The position numbers and the translations under genes were made by a program. DNA of 64,000 bases from Luidia sarsii (Eukaryota; Echinodermata; Asteroidea; Paxillosida; Luidiidae), in NCBI GenBank assembly GCA_949987565.1, contig OX465109.1, positions 8,596,163 through 8,660,162 on the forward strand. Direction: 5' to 3'. Numbering within the stretch: the stretch's first letter is position 1; every line of letters starts with the position of its first letter. Of this stretch, positions 7,001 to 15,329 are shown piece after piece. The notes below the pieces were generated by a model. That model was not told the origin of the DNA, did no database searches, and worked only from the letters and a program-made list of their open reading frames with translations.

Positions 7001-9811
7001 ATCTGTTGCTTAAATTCAGGATGTTGTTTTAAACAGTTGTCATCATATTATAGAAAATTTAAGCCATAAGCTGGATTCTAAATGCAAGTACGTTTCAAAA
7101 TTTGCCATTTTTCAAATCTGTTCGAAAGTTCCCAGTCAGTTTGTCCTTTCTTTGTAATGAGTTGTGATATAAACTGCACGCTGATGCCTCTGTTTCATAA
7201 TAAGCACTGGACGCCATGCACAGTATGGTGAGGAGTCTCGTGGCCGAGCGCAGACGGAGCCCGACAGTCGGGCGCCCCGTCTTCATCGATGTTCTAACGG
7301 AGAGCGACCTGCCCGAAGCCCAGATACTAGACGACTGCGTCACATACATTGTGGATGGTTTCCACGCGTCGGGTTACCGTACGTATTTTACAATCATGTA
7401 GGCTACCGTTTCCCACACAAATCTTTCTAATCCTTCAGCTCCACATTCGTCTCTGTTATCCAAAATCTGCACACACAAAACAAAAACAGTGTGGGAGTTC
7501 TTCATTGAATTTGAAGTTTGGGAGTATCTTTTTTGTTTCTTACAATGTAAAGATGATGGTATAGGAAGGTTTGCGGTGACACCATGTATAAGATCTCTTA
7601 AAGGAAGAGGTGTGGTTCTGAAAAGAACCTGAGTGGTAACTCGACGTTTCGACCAGTATGCTCTGGCCGTCATCAGGAGAATGTCTTGGACTCGGTGGTG
7701 GAACTCCTTATGTGCCGGTGGTCGCTGAGGCTGGAAGGCGGGAAAGATAATCCTCTATCCTAAGGGGGCTTAGGTCACTGAAGTGGGATGGCGGGAAAGA
7801 TAATCCTAAGGGGAGGGTAATCCTAGGGGGAGACTAGTGCCGGGGGAACCTATGGATGCTCACTGGGGTGTGTCAGATGGTGGTGGGGAGGCCATGGATA
7901 TAGTTGATCCATAAGTCGGCTGGGGAAGGGGGGGTTAGACTGGTTTGGGCATGGTTTGTGTGACCTAGAATCATGATCCATTGGTCGGGATGAGGGGGAA
8001 CAAAAAAATTAATATCGCTGAGGTGGTAGCCGATGTTTTGGGGTACAAATTGGTTTGGTTTTACAAATTTAAATTAATCACCACTGTCACCACTCTTATT
8101 CTGTCCGTGCGTTGCCCAGTATTGGCGTGGACCCTCTACTTCCTCGCCAGTCACCAGGATTGCCAGGAGAAAGTACGCCGGGAGGTGGACGAAGTTGTCG
8201 GCAGCAGTGAGCTGGAAAACTCGCACATAGGCGCTCTCAGGTAGGTATCCTCCTGCTCGGAGTATACAACGACTCGCGCTCACCGTTAATGGCCCTACAT
8301 GTATATACAACATTGGTAAAGTGCAAAAAAAAAAAAAAAACGACAGCAACGCAAAAACCCACTCGTTTTCAACCAGAGAAAGGAAAGTTTCATCATCCCA
8401 AGAGCTGGGAGTATTCACCAACACTGTTTGGCTTTCCATTTAGGATGGAGTTATGATTCATTGGCAACATGTCTTTTGAAATGCAGTTTCTCGTTTTTCT
8501 CGTTTTTCTGGATTTCTCAAGACGTCGGTCTGAGTGTTATCAATCAGTGCTATAGTAATTCGTCTCTTTGTGGACACGCTGACGAAATGAAAAGAGATAG
8601 CTGTGAAGTAGGGCACAAAATAATGAAGACGTGGCCAGCCCAATATTGGAGCGGTTGCTCCCAATTCATGTGCATTCAATTTCCCCTTCTCACGACACCT
8701 ATAACAGATATCTACGCCAGGTTATCGATGAGAGTATGAGGGTGTCTTTGGTGGGCACCTACTCGGCTCGATATCAGGATAAGGTCTCCATGCTGGGCGG
8801 ACACGTGGTGCCGAAACGGGTAAGTTCACCGGACGGAATGGCCACAGATTGGTGACGTCACCGTGTGAGGCTGCGCGCGTCACGCATGCGCGTCACGCAT
8901 GCGCAATGCCACCCAATGGCTTCAGGTTAATGCCCTATGGGGTTCGTCTACGTCTCAAATCAGCCGTTACGTTTTGTAGGCCGTTTACGAAATGAAGGAT
9001 GAGGCTCAAGCTAAGGCTTCGGACATATTTCTCCTATCCTCTATAAACAAACGTTATTACCTATTAATATAATGAATATCAAAAATTAAGTGGGCCTGAC
9101 GTTTCGATACTAGCAGGACCTTTCTCAAAGGCAGAGCCGTTTGCAACATTTGTGTAGGCCTATATCAATATAATAAATAATGTTATTATCTATTATTTCA
9201 TCCCAGACGCCAGTAATTCATGCCTTCGGAGTTACGCAACACGATGAAGCTATTTGGCCCAACCCCAAGAAGTAAGTGAGCATGAAATAACATGGATATT
9301 CACGATGAATACTGGAATTTATAAAACAACACCAATAGACTTGGATGTTTCTCTAAAAAGGTGACCTGAAAATATAATTTCACTACCATTGCGTTTTGTA
9401 AGTCTATAAAAACATGACAATTCTTGCATAACGCGCTATAGTAAACAACACCAGTGGGTAACTATATGTTCGCTGCAAAGATAGAAGAGTGAACTGAAAA
9501 TATCATTTCATGACGAAAGCGTTTTGGGTCATAATTATTATTCCAGATTCGACCCCGAGCGGTTCGATAAGGTGGCTCTGACCACACGGCAGAGGGCAGC
9601 ATTTAGGCCGTTCGGCTTCGCCGGCAAGCGCAGCTGTCCCGGCCGGCTGTTCAGCTACACAGAGGTCAGCGTGCTTCTGGCCATTCTGTGCCGTGCCTTC
9701 AAGTTCAACCTCGTCCCCGGCCAAGCCGTGGAGCCGAAGTACGGGCTCTTCACGTCGCCGAAGGCGGAGATCTGGGCCACACTGGAGAGGAGGGAGCAGC
9801 GCCCCTTATAG
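951..9811 (+). CDS. CYP20A1-like: CYP20-family cytochrome P450, complete 11-exon gene
   Basis: Join of 951-1028, 2220-2269, 2981-3150, 3391-3536, 5438-5599, 6187-6265, 7205-7378, 8120-8240, 8708-8819, 9207-9271 and 9547-9811. The total is 1422 nt, 473 residues plus TAG; vertebrate CYP20A1 has about 462. All junctions are GT-AG and every phase matches its partner. Residues 3-24 form a hydrophobic ER anchor. IPGI lies near residue 34, and GNLSDI followed by HEFLVQLHKRYGP matches the CYP20 N-terminal block. ESMR (335-338) is the K-helix ExxR motif, FDPERFD (387-393) the meander motif, and GKRSCPG (412-418) the heme loop with axial Cys416. The I-helix region (about 275-295) lacks the usual acid-threonine pair, as in vertebrate CYP20A1. 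CYP20A1 is an orphan ER monooxygenase with no settled substrate. Family assignment rests on remembered alignment with human CYP20A1, not a search. Confidence 0.9.
1029..2219 (+). other. Intron 1, no gene
   Basis: It holds poly-A near 1175-1190, poly-T near 1450-1466 and A-rich sequence around 1655-1685. I see no coding signal or recognisable element. Several short open frames overlap on both strands and look random. Confidence 0.6.
2220..2269 (+). CDS. CYP20A1-like: CYP20-like exon 2 (50 nt)
   Basis: Encodes ERSKRCTIPGIDAVNS with the last codon split (AG then exon 3). The acceptor is CCAAACCAG with a pyrimidine-rich run before it, and the donor is GTGAGA. It lines up with the vertebrate block containing GIPGI just before GNLPDI. 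A competing open frame across this site (2153-2269) reads through in another phase and lacks the IPG block, so I prefer this one. Confidence 0.82.
2335..2880. repeat. GAC/ACC/ATG trinucleotide-based repeat
   Basis: About 545 bp of imperfect ACGACC, ATGACC and ACCACC triplets in intron 2. Because the period is three, long open frames appear in several phases on both strands (Thr/Met/Ala- or Val/Met/Gly-rich). These are repeat artefacts, not genes. Confidence 0.9.
2978..2983 (+). promoter_or_regulatory. NAGNAG tandem splice acceptor of exon 3
   Basis: The acceptor reads CAGTAG, giving two AG dinucleotides three bases apart (ending 2980 and 2983). Both keep the frame: using the first gives Ser-Arg-Gly-Asn, using the second gives Arg-Gly-Asn. 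The gene could therefore make 473- and 472-residue forms. Confidence 0.6.
2981..3150 (+). CDS. CYP20A1-like: CYP20-like exon 3
   Basis: Residues 43-99 plus one base of codon 100. It contains GNLSDI, then HEFLVQLHKRYGPIASFWYG, the most recognisable CYP20 block (vertebrate HEFLVNLHERYGP). This corresponds to the A-helix and beta-1 sheet of P450s. Donor is GTGAGT, phase 1. Confidence 0.93.
3165..3245. repeat. C-run plus AAAT/A-rich simple repeat in intron 3
   Basis: A CCCCCCCC run is followed by AAATAAATAAATAAAT and GAAAAAAT repeats, immediately after exon 3. Confidence 0.8.
3391..3536 (+). CDS. CYP20A1-like: CYP20-like exon 4
   Basis: Residues 100-148. Acceptor CCTCCTCCAG, donor GTAAAG, phase 1 in and phase 0 out. 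It encodes PELFSMFEPLFGG followed by a Cys/Arg-rich B'-C region ending YSTFNE. Vertebrate CYP20A1 has PFETMLKSLL at the same place. Confidence 0.9.
3800..4497. repeat. Minisatellite, units of GGTCTCGGTCTTGGGCATT type
   Basis: About 700 bp made of GGTCTCGGTCTTGGGCATTG blocks with variable numbers of a GGTCTC hexamer, so unit lengths vary in steps of six (roughly 18, 24 or 30 bp). Steps of six keep reading frames open on both strands, giving (SVLGIEV)-like and (MPKTETET)-like frames. These are low-complexity and lie inside an intron, so I do not call them coding. Confidence 0.9.
5107..5122. repeat. Perfect 16-bp palindrome GGTGGGTTAACCCACC
   Basis: Perfect inverted repeat in intron 4. Nearby are CCGGGTTGG...CCAACGATAACCCGG (5041-5069) and CCCGCGGGTTAA (5143-5154). 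Together they suggest a decayed foldback element. Confidence 0.6.
5438..5599 (+). CDS. CYP20A1-like: CYP20-like exon 5
   Basis: Residues 149-202, phase 0 at both ends. Acceptor CTTGTCTCGCTAG, donor GTAAGT. Encodes CGLELVKSLSAQPSGERVPL and later FGVEDKDRANEFRRHYQL. It aligns with the vertebrate C/D-E helix region (LSEELLDKW ... FEDDQEVIRFQKNH). Confidence 0.9.
5690..5795 (+). mobile_element. SINE remnant (5' flank sequence only)
   Basis: It shares GGCAGTTAATGGTTGA and GCAAAGACTAGTTGACTATT with the sequence preceding the tRNA-like head at 11090, followed by a degraded copy of the GGCCGCC...CTAAGG stretch. The tRNA-like part itself is missing or decayed. Confidence 0.5.
6187..6265 (+). CDS. CYP20A1-like: CYP20-like exon 6
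   Basis: Residues 203-228 plus one base. Acceptor TCTTTTTATTTAG; donor GTTGGT is weaker than the others. Encodes CWYEMEASEFDGPPEKGSIR, matching vertebrate WSEIGKGFLDGSLDKNMTR around the F-G region. Phase 1 out fits exon 7. Confidence 0.87.
6266..7204 (+). other. Intron 6, no gene
   Basis: Nothing recognised over 939 bp. The 6700-6970 stretch is GTGCGT/CGTAC-rich, which opens a 157-codon minus-strand frame (6528-7001), but that frame has no family signature and sits inside an intron. Confidence 0.55.
7205..7378 (+). CDS. CYP20A1-like: CYP20-like exon 7
   Basis: Residues 229-286 plus one base. Acceptor TTTCATAATAAG, donor GTACGT. Encodes ALDAMHSMVRSLVAERR, then VFIDVLTESDLPEAQILDDC, matching vertebrate LESVLRNIIKERKGR ... 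FIDSLVQGNLNDQQILEDS. The exon ends inside the I-helix (GFHASGY), where the canonical P450 oxygen-binding acid/threonine residues are absent. Confidence 0.92.
7600..7990 (-). mobile_element. Probable Penelope-like retroelement terminal remnant with hammerhead-like module
   Basis: Read on the minus strand, 7676-7641 contains CTGATGA, a 6-bp stem-loop and GAAACGTC, the core motifs of hammerhead ribozymes found in Penelope-like element termini. The adjoining G-rich (plus-strand) sequence includes a direct repeat of GGCGGGAAAGATAATCCT at 7737-7754 and 7790-7807. No reverse transcriptase or GIY-YIG frame remains. The outer limits are approximate and the family assignment is inference. Confidence 0.45.
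7641..7676 (-). ncRNA. Candidate hammerhead ribozyme core
   Basis: Minus strand order: CTGATGA (7676-7670), one base, stem GGCCAG (7668-7663), loop AGCATA, stem CTGGTC (7656-7651), GAAAC (7650-7646), GTC (7645-7643). Stem II has six pairs, one of them G-U. The CUGAUGA and GAAA elements and a GUC cleavage triplet are all present in type I order. The extra unpaired base before stem II and the weak stems I and III make activity uncertain. Confidence 0.4.
8120..8240 (+). CDS. CYP20A1-like: CYP20-like exon 8
   Basis: Residues 287-326 plus two bases of codon 327. Acceptor GTTGCCCAG, donor GTAGGT. Encodes LLAWTLYFLASHQDCQEKVR and later REVDEVVGS, the end of the I-helix and the J-helix. Vertebrate CYP20A1 has LCTWAICFLTTSEEVQKKL. 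The QEKVRREVDEV pattern is typical of P450s in general. Confidence 0.93.
8241..8707 (+). other. Intron 8, no gene
   Basis: Contains a poly-A run at about 8324-8340 and otherwise unremarkable sequence. Short frames on both strands have no recognisable content. Confidence 0.6.
8708..8819 (+). CDS. CYP20A1-like: CYP20-like exon 9 (K-helix ExxR)
   Basis: Residues 327-364. Acceptor CACCTATAACAG, donor GTAAGT, phase 2 in and 0 out. Encodes RYLRQVIDESMRVSLVGTYS; E335 and R338 form the invariant K-helix ExxR pair that stabilises the P450 core. The end, GGHVVPKR, matches vertebrate IDRFIIPRE. Confidence 0.93.
9093..9140 (-). mobile_element. Degenerate hammerhead-like retroelement module in intron 9
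   Basis: On the minus strand: TTTGAGA, AGGTCCT-GCT-AGTATC, GAAACGTC, AGGCCC. It has the same layout as the 7641-7676 module and the 11574-11670 pair, but the CTGATGA box is decayed. Confidence 0.4.
9207..9271 (+). CDS. CYP20A1-like: CYP20-like exon 10
   Basis: Residues 365-385 plus two bases. Acceptor TTTCATCCCAG, donor GTAAGT. Encodes TPVIHAFGVTQHDEAIWPNP, matching vertebrate TLVLYALGVVLQDPNTWPSP, the beta-2 to meander region before the FDPERF motif. Confidence 0.93.
9547..9811 (+). CDS. CYP20A1-like: CYP20-like exon 11 (heme-binding loop, stop)
   Basis: Residues 386-473 and TAG at 9809-9811. Acceptor ATTATTCCAG. It opens with KFDPERFDK. The heme loop is RPFGFAGKRSCPGRLFSYTEV-like, with Cys416 as thiolate ligand. 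Compared with the general P450 pattern FxxGxRxCxG, Arg414 and Gly418 are kept, while the Phe position is Gly, as in vertebrate CYP20A1. The tail reads EPKYGLFTSPKAEIWATLE, like vertebrate ETKYELVTSSREEAWITV. Confidence 0.95.
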
Positions 9812-11030
9812 ACAAATTCAGCTCAGAGTGGCCCTAGGCGAAGGCAGTTATGGCGTTCCATAGTTTAGTGGCTTCGTTTCTGGAGCATACTTAGCCTTAG
9901 CCTAGTACTTGAGGAAAGCACTACCGAGCTTCAACCTCAACAAAGATCTCCAACCTGTGGTATCAGATTTTGAGCATGCGTCTGAGACCAAGCTCGGTGG
10001 CCGGAGCCTGCAAGCCGAAGGCCCAGGTTACGAAATCGGCGGGTTTTTTTCGGGTATTCTTTATTTTTTGCGAGGGAGCCCGCCATAGTACATAACTGCA
10101 TGCTCCTCGTTTGTAATGTACATGTATATAACATCATTGTAATTATATTACCGAAGTATTTCACTGACGTAGAAGTCTCGCGGCCGCACATCACAATATT
10201 CCCCGATGGAGATTTGAACCAAAGCAGTATACTCTGTATTTTATTCACGCCCCTGCTGAATACTTTTCCCGCAACCACCTTGAAATGAATCATCGCTGGG
10301 GATTTACTCGCCTTTTGTTTATGGCCTTTTAACGACATTTCAATAATTCACACTAGTTCTGCAATATTCGGATGCGGAGAGATTCGTTGCCCTTCGGTAG
10401 CTAATATTTTAATTCTTTCTTATTATCATAGTCAAAGATAATTATCCTTCCCCATTTTGAGGGTGGGATCTTCAGATATTCAGTAGCACTGTGAAAGTCG
10501 TGGGGGTGGTTTTTACAAAGCCTTACGATACATCGTCACTCAACTAACGATGGAGAACCCATCGTCAGTTGTGATAGGGCCCTGATCATATACCGTGTGG
10601 TTTCTGTGCATCCGCGCTCCATGATCGTCTTGCGATAATATCATTGATCGTAATTTACGATGGGTTTGTTGAAATCGACGGCTGGTTCACGCTTTGCTGC
10701 CCACCGAACGACTTGACCGAAACAAATGTCATCGACTAATGGGGGTTTGGGAAACGAAAATACAATGCAACGTCGATTTAAAGAACGCCGATATACCGAA
10801 CCTTCGGCTATTATGCCCTTTGGCTCCCGATTTTTGTGTACAAAATAATGTGGCCGCAGCTGCTACAACGAACGACCGCTATACCGAACCATTTTCATGG
10901 ATCCCGGGCAATGAATGTTTATGTAAAAATTGTATTTTTATATTCACAACAGTTAATGGTTGACTGTTTGAATCTGAATGAAAGAGCGGGCGTGATCCAG
11001 TGGGAAAAATGCGGCAGTTAATGGTTGAAT
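9812..11030 (+). other. 3' flank of the CYP20-like gene, no further gene
   Basis: Contains the 3' UTR of the P450, but I do not find a clear AATAAA on the plus strand in the first few hundred bases, so the 3' end is undefined. The remainder shows no coding exons I can support. Confidence 0.5.
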
Positions 11031-11165
11031 GGTTCTGGCTGGTACCCCGGCAAAGACTAGTTGACTATTGGGGAAGGCCGCCATCTAAGGGCTGTAGAGC
11101 TCAGGTGGTATAAGAGCGACGGTACGTCAGACAGAGGTCTCGGGTTCGTGTCCCGGTCCAGTCAG
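11030..11165 (+). mobile_element. tRNA-derived SINE, forward copy
   Basis: A conserved flank (CAAAGACTAGTTGACTATT, 11051-11069) leads to a tRNA-like head at 11090-11162. It has a degraded A box (GAGCTCAGGTGG) and a B box GGTTCGTGTCC (about 11143-11153). The head ends in GGTCCAGTCA, like the 15-kb copies. Confidence 0.65.
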
Positions 11166-11189
11166 AGTTTTATTCGGCAATTGTTCGAA

Positions 11190-11300
11190 TGAAAGCCCTA
11201 CTTTAACCCTCTTACCATCTGAGCTATCCCAGCCCTTCAGATGGTGGCCTTTCCCAAAATGCACGTAGTCAACCATCTTTACCGGGGTAAATTGAAATTA
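11190..11300 (-). mobile_element. tRNA-derived SINE head, inverted copy
   Basis: It carries the reverse complement of the A-box region (CCATCTGAGCTATCCCAGCC) and of the flank GAAAGGCCACCATCTGAAGG, then GTAGTCAACCA. It faces the copy at 11030-11165, forming an inverted pair. Confidence 0.6.
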
Positions 11301-11573
11301 TACTTTACAACTATATTTAAATTCAGATAATACTTTTTATTGTTTGCATCACTCCTGGCAAAACGATTGTGATTTGCATTTTTAAGCTTACATGAATATT
11401 CGTGATATTGTTTGATATTCAAAAGTAGCAGTTGAGGGCAATTTTACTATTACGTTACCTGCGAAATGGGTCATATTTTTTTATTGTATTAATTTCAAGT
11501 GAATGAAAAAAAACCTGTTGCTCACTGGCTAAAATGCCCCGCCAAACATATACATATGTAAATCCCAAAGTTT

Positions 11574-11670
11574 AGAGGGCCTCACGTTTCGATCCTAGCA
11601 CTATAGCAGGACCTTTCTGAAATACAAACACAAAGGTCCTGCTAGCATCGAAACGTCAGGCCCTCTCTAA
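11574..11670. repeat. Inverted pair of retroelement hairpin modules
   Basis: AGAGGGCCTCACGTTTCGAT (from 11574) is mirrored by ATCGAAACGTCAGGCCCTCT (ending about 11666). Each arm also contains the AGGTCCTGCTA stem half. The arms carry the same GAAACGTC-type module as at 7641 and 9093. Confidence 0.6.
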
Positions 11671-12116
11671 CCTTTGAGATTGATTGCTTTATTTTCATAA
11701 ACATTGAACATCGACGTTCAACGTTCTGGTATGCGGTCTGGTATATAATACGGGTTAAATAATAAAGAACTTTCCATGCGACTTGTGTGTACGGAGTCAC
11801 TTCCTGGCCTTGCGTGTACACGGTCATGCTATGGAGTTTCACACCCCTTTGTGTTGTCGTCAGTACATCTTATAAAAAAAATTCAAATAGCGCCCTCCTG
11901 CGACCTCAATGCATTTAAGTGCATGGGAACCCCCACTGTGTTCCAAGTCCCAAGAGAGCCATAAGTTAAGAGTGCCTGATAAGAAGTCTGGCCAGCATGG
12001 CCTTGGGGTTTTCTGGTACTGGGCTAAAATAAACAACTGAAACCACTAGCTGTTATACAACCAACTTTCTCTTCCCTGCTGCTGGCTTGATATTATTCTC
12101 AGTACAGTCATGCTAT

Positions 12117-12139
12117 ACATGTACATGTACATGTACATA
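12117..12139. repeat. TGTACA microsatellite
   Basis: Four tandem ACATGT/TGTACA hexamers. This palindromic hexamer is also scattered singly through the intergenic region. Confidence 0.85.
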
Positions 12140-13321
12140 GCACCTCATATTATGCCTGTTTCATGGAGCTATGGGTAGTTTCGTGCCTGTACTGTCTGCA
12201 GCTTCTGCAGTACAAGTCAAATTGGTATGTGGACAGTGGAGCTATGCCATGGAAGGAGCGAGAACTAACTTAAATCATGCCTGAATCATGGAGGATCTTC
12301 TCCATGCTTGAATGTACATTCACACACATATAAAAAGTCTCACTTATTATCAAAATCGATTGACATACACGTAGGCCTATATATTGTTTTCTTAGCTCTA
12401 CTGTATGGTACTAGGTAGGACTCTTCGCGCTAAGAAAACTGGCAGTGTGGGATTGTATTATTTTCGTCATTATTACGATAGACTAACAAAGCCAGTAATT
12501 CAATAATTCATAATACTTTTTATGCATTAGGCCTACTTGACATCTCCAGCAATATTTTCACTCGTTGAAAGTGTGAATTTCCTCAAATATTGACAAATGG
12601 AAGATATCATGATGATGCAATGGACATGGAGGAAGAGTTGCCTGGTGACCCTTACCTCGGTGAGCCCATTACCTGTGATACGTTTTGACAAATTAGCTAG
12701 GTCATTCTTTGAAAAGTGAGCCAGAATATTGTCACACACTTGACCCGACGATGATCAAATTCAGACTTTTGTATATTATATATATATATTTTTTTATGAA
12801 AGTCGCCCAACACAAGTCCCCAAAAGGCCACTCAAGGTGAGGGCTAAAAGAAAGTAATAAGAAGAACCAGGACCAGAATAAGAACCAGGGGCAAACTAGA
12901 TCAGGAGGAAGAAAGATATCACAGGCATCTAAAAACAAGCGTTTGTCCCCACTTTCTTGGTGATTACTCTGTAAGTATCTATCAACTGAAGCCAATAAAC
13001 CTTCAAATTCGGAAACAAACCACAACCTGGATTTGTCAGGTTTTGTCAGACAGAGACGAAACCTAGAAGCCAAAGCCCAAGCCTTCATTTTAGAAAACCA
13101 TAGATGTTCCTTGCTTTATGCGTAAACGGCCTATGAATGGGCCTAGGGGGCAATTTCAAGGAGCCTAACCGTAAAATGCATGATAAGTCTTCCTTGTGTA
13201 AAAGAAGGATATCAGTACAGACCGAATATTGTTGAGTGAAGTTATAAGCTGCTCAGGACTTGCATTCCACCCTCCATTTTCTTTGTGTGAAACAAAAAAA
13301 GTGAAATGTTTGTGTGGGCAA
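12140..13321. other. Intergenic, nothing recognised
   Basis: No exon-like or element-like structure. A 118-codon minus-strand frame (12732-13088) is Leu/Phe/Trp-rich without family signature. Confidence 0.5.
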
Positions 13322-13620
13322 GCCGATCTCATGAATCATATGCCATTTTTAAAGTGTGCCTGACGGACAGATTTTGTCACGCAACTCCATGAAATTAGAC
13401 CCGGCTCGCCTCACAGTCCGGTGTCTACGACTGGAATCAAGACCAGAGACGCCATTGTTATCATCTGGGCCAGCCGATCTCATGAATCATGCCATTTTTA
13501 AAGTGTGCCTGACGGGCAGATTTTGTTACGCAACTCCATGAAATTAGACCCGGCTCGCCTCACAGTCCGGTGTCTACGACTGGAATCAAGACCAGACACG
13601 CCATTGTTTTCATCTGGGGC
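13322..13620. repeat. Tandem duplication of a ~150-bp segment
   Basis: Copy 1 (13322-13472) and copy 2 (13473-13620) both start GCCGATCTCATGAATCAT and end near CATCTGGG. They differ by a few substitutions and a small deletion, so the duplication is fairly recent. Confidence 0.85.
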
Positions 13621-14156
13621 AGCACCTGCTACTCTATGGGCTCTACAGTGAAGTCGTACGATAGCTTGCAGTTGCACAATCCATGCACAACCCATACGGG
13701 CACCTGCTGAAGCTGTTCAACCCACATCACACACTGCACTGAACTGCACTGCACGCGGCCGAGTGTAATAAAAGGTGAGGATATATCTGCCGTTTTGGGG
13801 AAGATGGGGAGGATTTAGGAGCCCAAATTAGGACAAATTTGCATCAGGGTGACATGTACACGGTTAGGTTCAGTTCTGCGAGCTAACAACACCCAAATTT
13901 CCTCTACTAAGAAGTATTGACAATGACACTTGACAGTGACAATGTTTCACTCCTGGCTTTGACTCCTTTGTTTACATAGGAATGGTACTGATACATGTGG
14001 GAAGTACTTTCATCGGTGAATATGAAATATTTCTCCTCTGTTTGTTGGTGTTATTGTTACCACAGGAGCCACCAAGTTCAAGTATCGTAGGGCCAACACC
14101 TACAGTGAACTACTGTTGTTGTTTTTTTATCACAGACTTAGTGGGTCTTTTTTTCC

Positions 14157-14328
14157 CGCAGTGGCTGTTGTAACGGCAGTCGTCCGTGTGGTTCCCTGAC
14201 TTGATTGTATTGCAGGCTGGTTGAACCAGTCTATTAGCTAATAGTCTGGTTCCAAGAGCTAAACATCCTGACAAATACTATGAAGTCAGGGAACCACACG
14301 GATGACTGCCGTAACAACAGCCACTGCG
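14157..14328. mobile_element. Foldback element (MITE-like), 45-bp inverted repeats
   Basis: The left arm (14157-14201) begins CGCAGTGGCTGTTGTAACGG; the right arm (14284-14328) is its reverse complement with two mismatches. The centre holds a near-perfect 30-bp palindrome (14223-14252) with the core CTATTAGCTAATAG. A related single half-element lies at about 14682-14710 (CCGCAGTGGCTATTGTTATG). Confidence 0.75.
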
Positions 14329-14394
14329 TTTTTTTTTTTTAATGTCAACAATCAGACGGTCTGACTCATGGTCTGATGTAACAATCCCAGCACT

Positions 14395-14420
14395 GTCTGT
14401 CTGTCTGTCTGTCTGTCTGT
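14395..14420. repeat. CTGT tetranucleotide microsatellite
   Basis: Six tandem CTGT units. Confidence 0.85.
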
Positions 14421-14524
14421 AGTGAAGGTGTGGAACAGGGTAGCGTGACCTTTCTCAGGGTCAACTGTCTCTGACTTCTGAGGATGGAGTTCTAGTTGTA
14501 GTTCTACCTCCATGATCCAGACAA

Positions 14525-14600
14525 AGGTCCTGCTACTACTGCAGTGCTAGTGAGTACTAGTGCTAGTGCTAGTGCTAGGATCGAAATGCAGAGACCTCAA
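14525..14600 (+). repeat. Hairpin module with TGCTAG hexamer repeats
   Basis: AAAGGTCCTGCTA is followed by TGCTAG hexamers, then TAGGATCGAAATGC. It is the same module as at 9093 and 11574, with its stem loop expanded by the hexamer repeat and its GAAACG box mutated. Confidence 0.5.
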
Positions 14601-15187
14601 AATGATTGGAGTTTGCATTTTGCTAAGTCCCTTTGACTTTGAGTTTGAACTAGTTCTAAGCAGTTTGCAGGTTTTTTTCCGCAGTGGCTATTGTTATGGC
14701 AGCCGTAACGCAATTTCCATATTCTATAGTTACGGCACTGCAACTGCGCAAGCGCGAACCCCACATGCACAGACAGCACCGCCTCAAGCCCAGTACAGGC
14801 ACAAATGACTTGGCAAATTATCTGGCTGTAGGCACATAATTTGCTTAATATGTGGAAACATGGACCTATTGTCGATATGTTGAAACAAATGTAGGAAGGA
14901 AGACCCCTCTGACATCCCTGTCCATTGTGTTTTTAATGTAATTCAATTCAATTAAAATGTTATTATCCCATCTGGGAAATTCATGGGTCATAAATTACCG
15001 GTACATAAAAACATATAATAAACTTTACGGACAACTTTATAGACATTCACTAGGGTCTGTACTGTACATGTGCAGTATATTTTTTAAAAAAAGGTGTATT
15101 TTTTTTCTTGAAAAACATCATTCATATAAAATGGCTCTCACAAGTAAACGAAAAATAAGAAAAAGCAAAATTGGCAAAGAAAACATT

Positions 15188-15285
15188 TACTGGACCAGGA
15201 CTTGAACCCGAGACCTCTGGATAAACGTACCGGACTACCGGTACCAGTGCTCTCCCATCTGAGCTATCCAGCCCTTACGTACATG
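15188..15285 (-). mobile_element. tRNA-derived SINE head, minus strand
   Basis: On the minus strand the A box TAGCTCAGATGG (15266-15255) and B box GGTTCAAGTCC (15208-15198) both match RNA polymerase III consensus. The head starts GGCTGGATAGCTC and ends GGTCCAGT, so acceptor-like ends can pair over five bases. The long middle with CCGGTAGTCCGG rules out a normal anticodon arm. Confidence 0.7.
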
Positions 15286-15329
15286 TATGTAGATGGTGGC
15301 CTTCCCAAATAGTCAACTATTATTTGCCG

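Noticed and set aside
6528..7001. 157-codon minus-strand frame in intron 6
   Set aside because: Arg/Thr/His-rich from a GTGCGT-biased stretch, with no family signature.
10694..10963. 89-codon frame downstream of the CYP20-like gene
   Set aside because: No similarity to any family I know and no exon signals; treated as chance.
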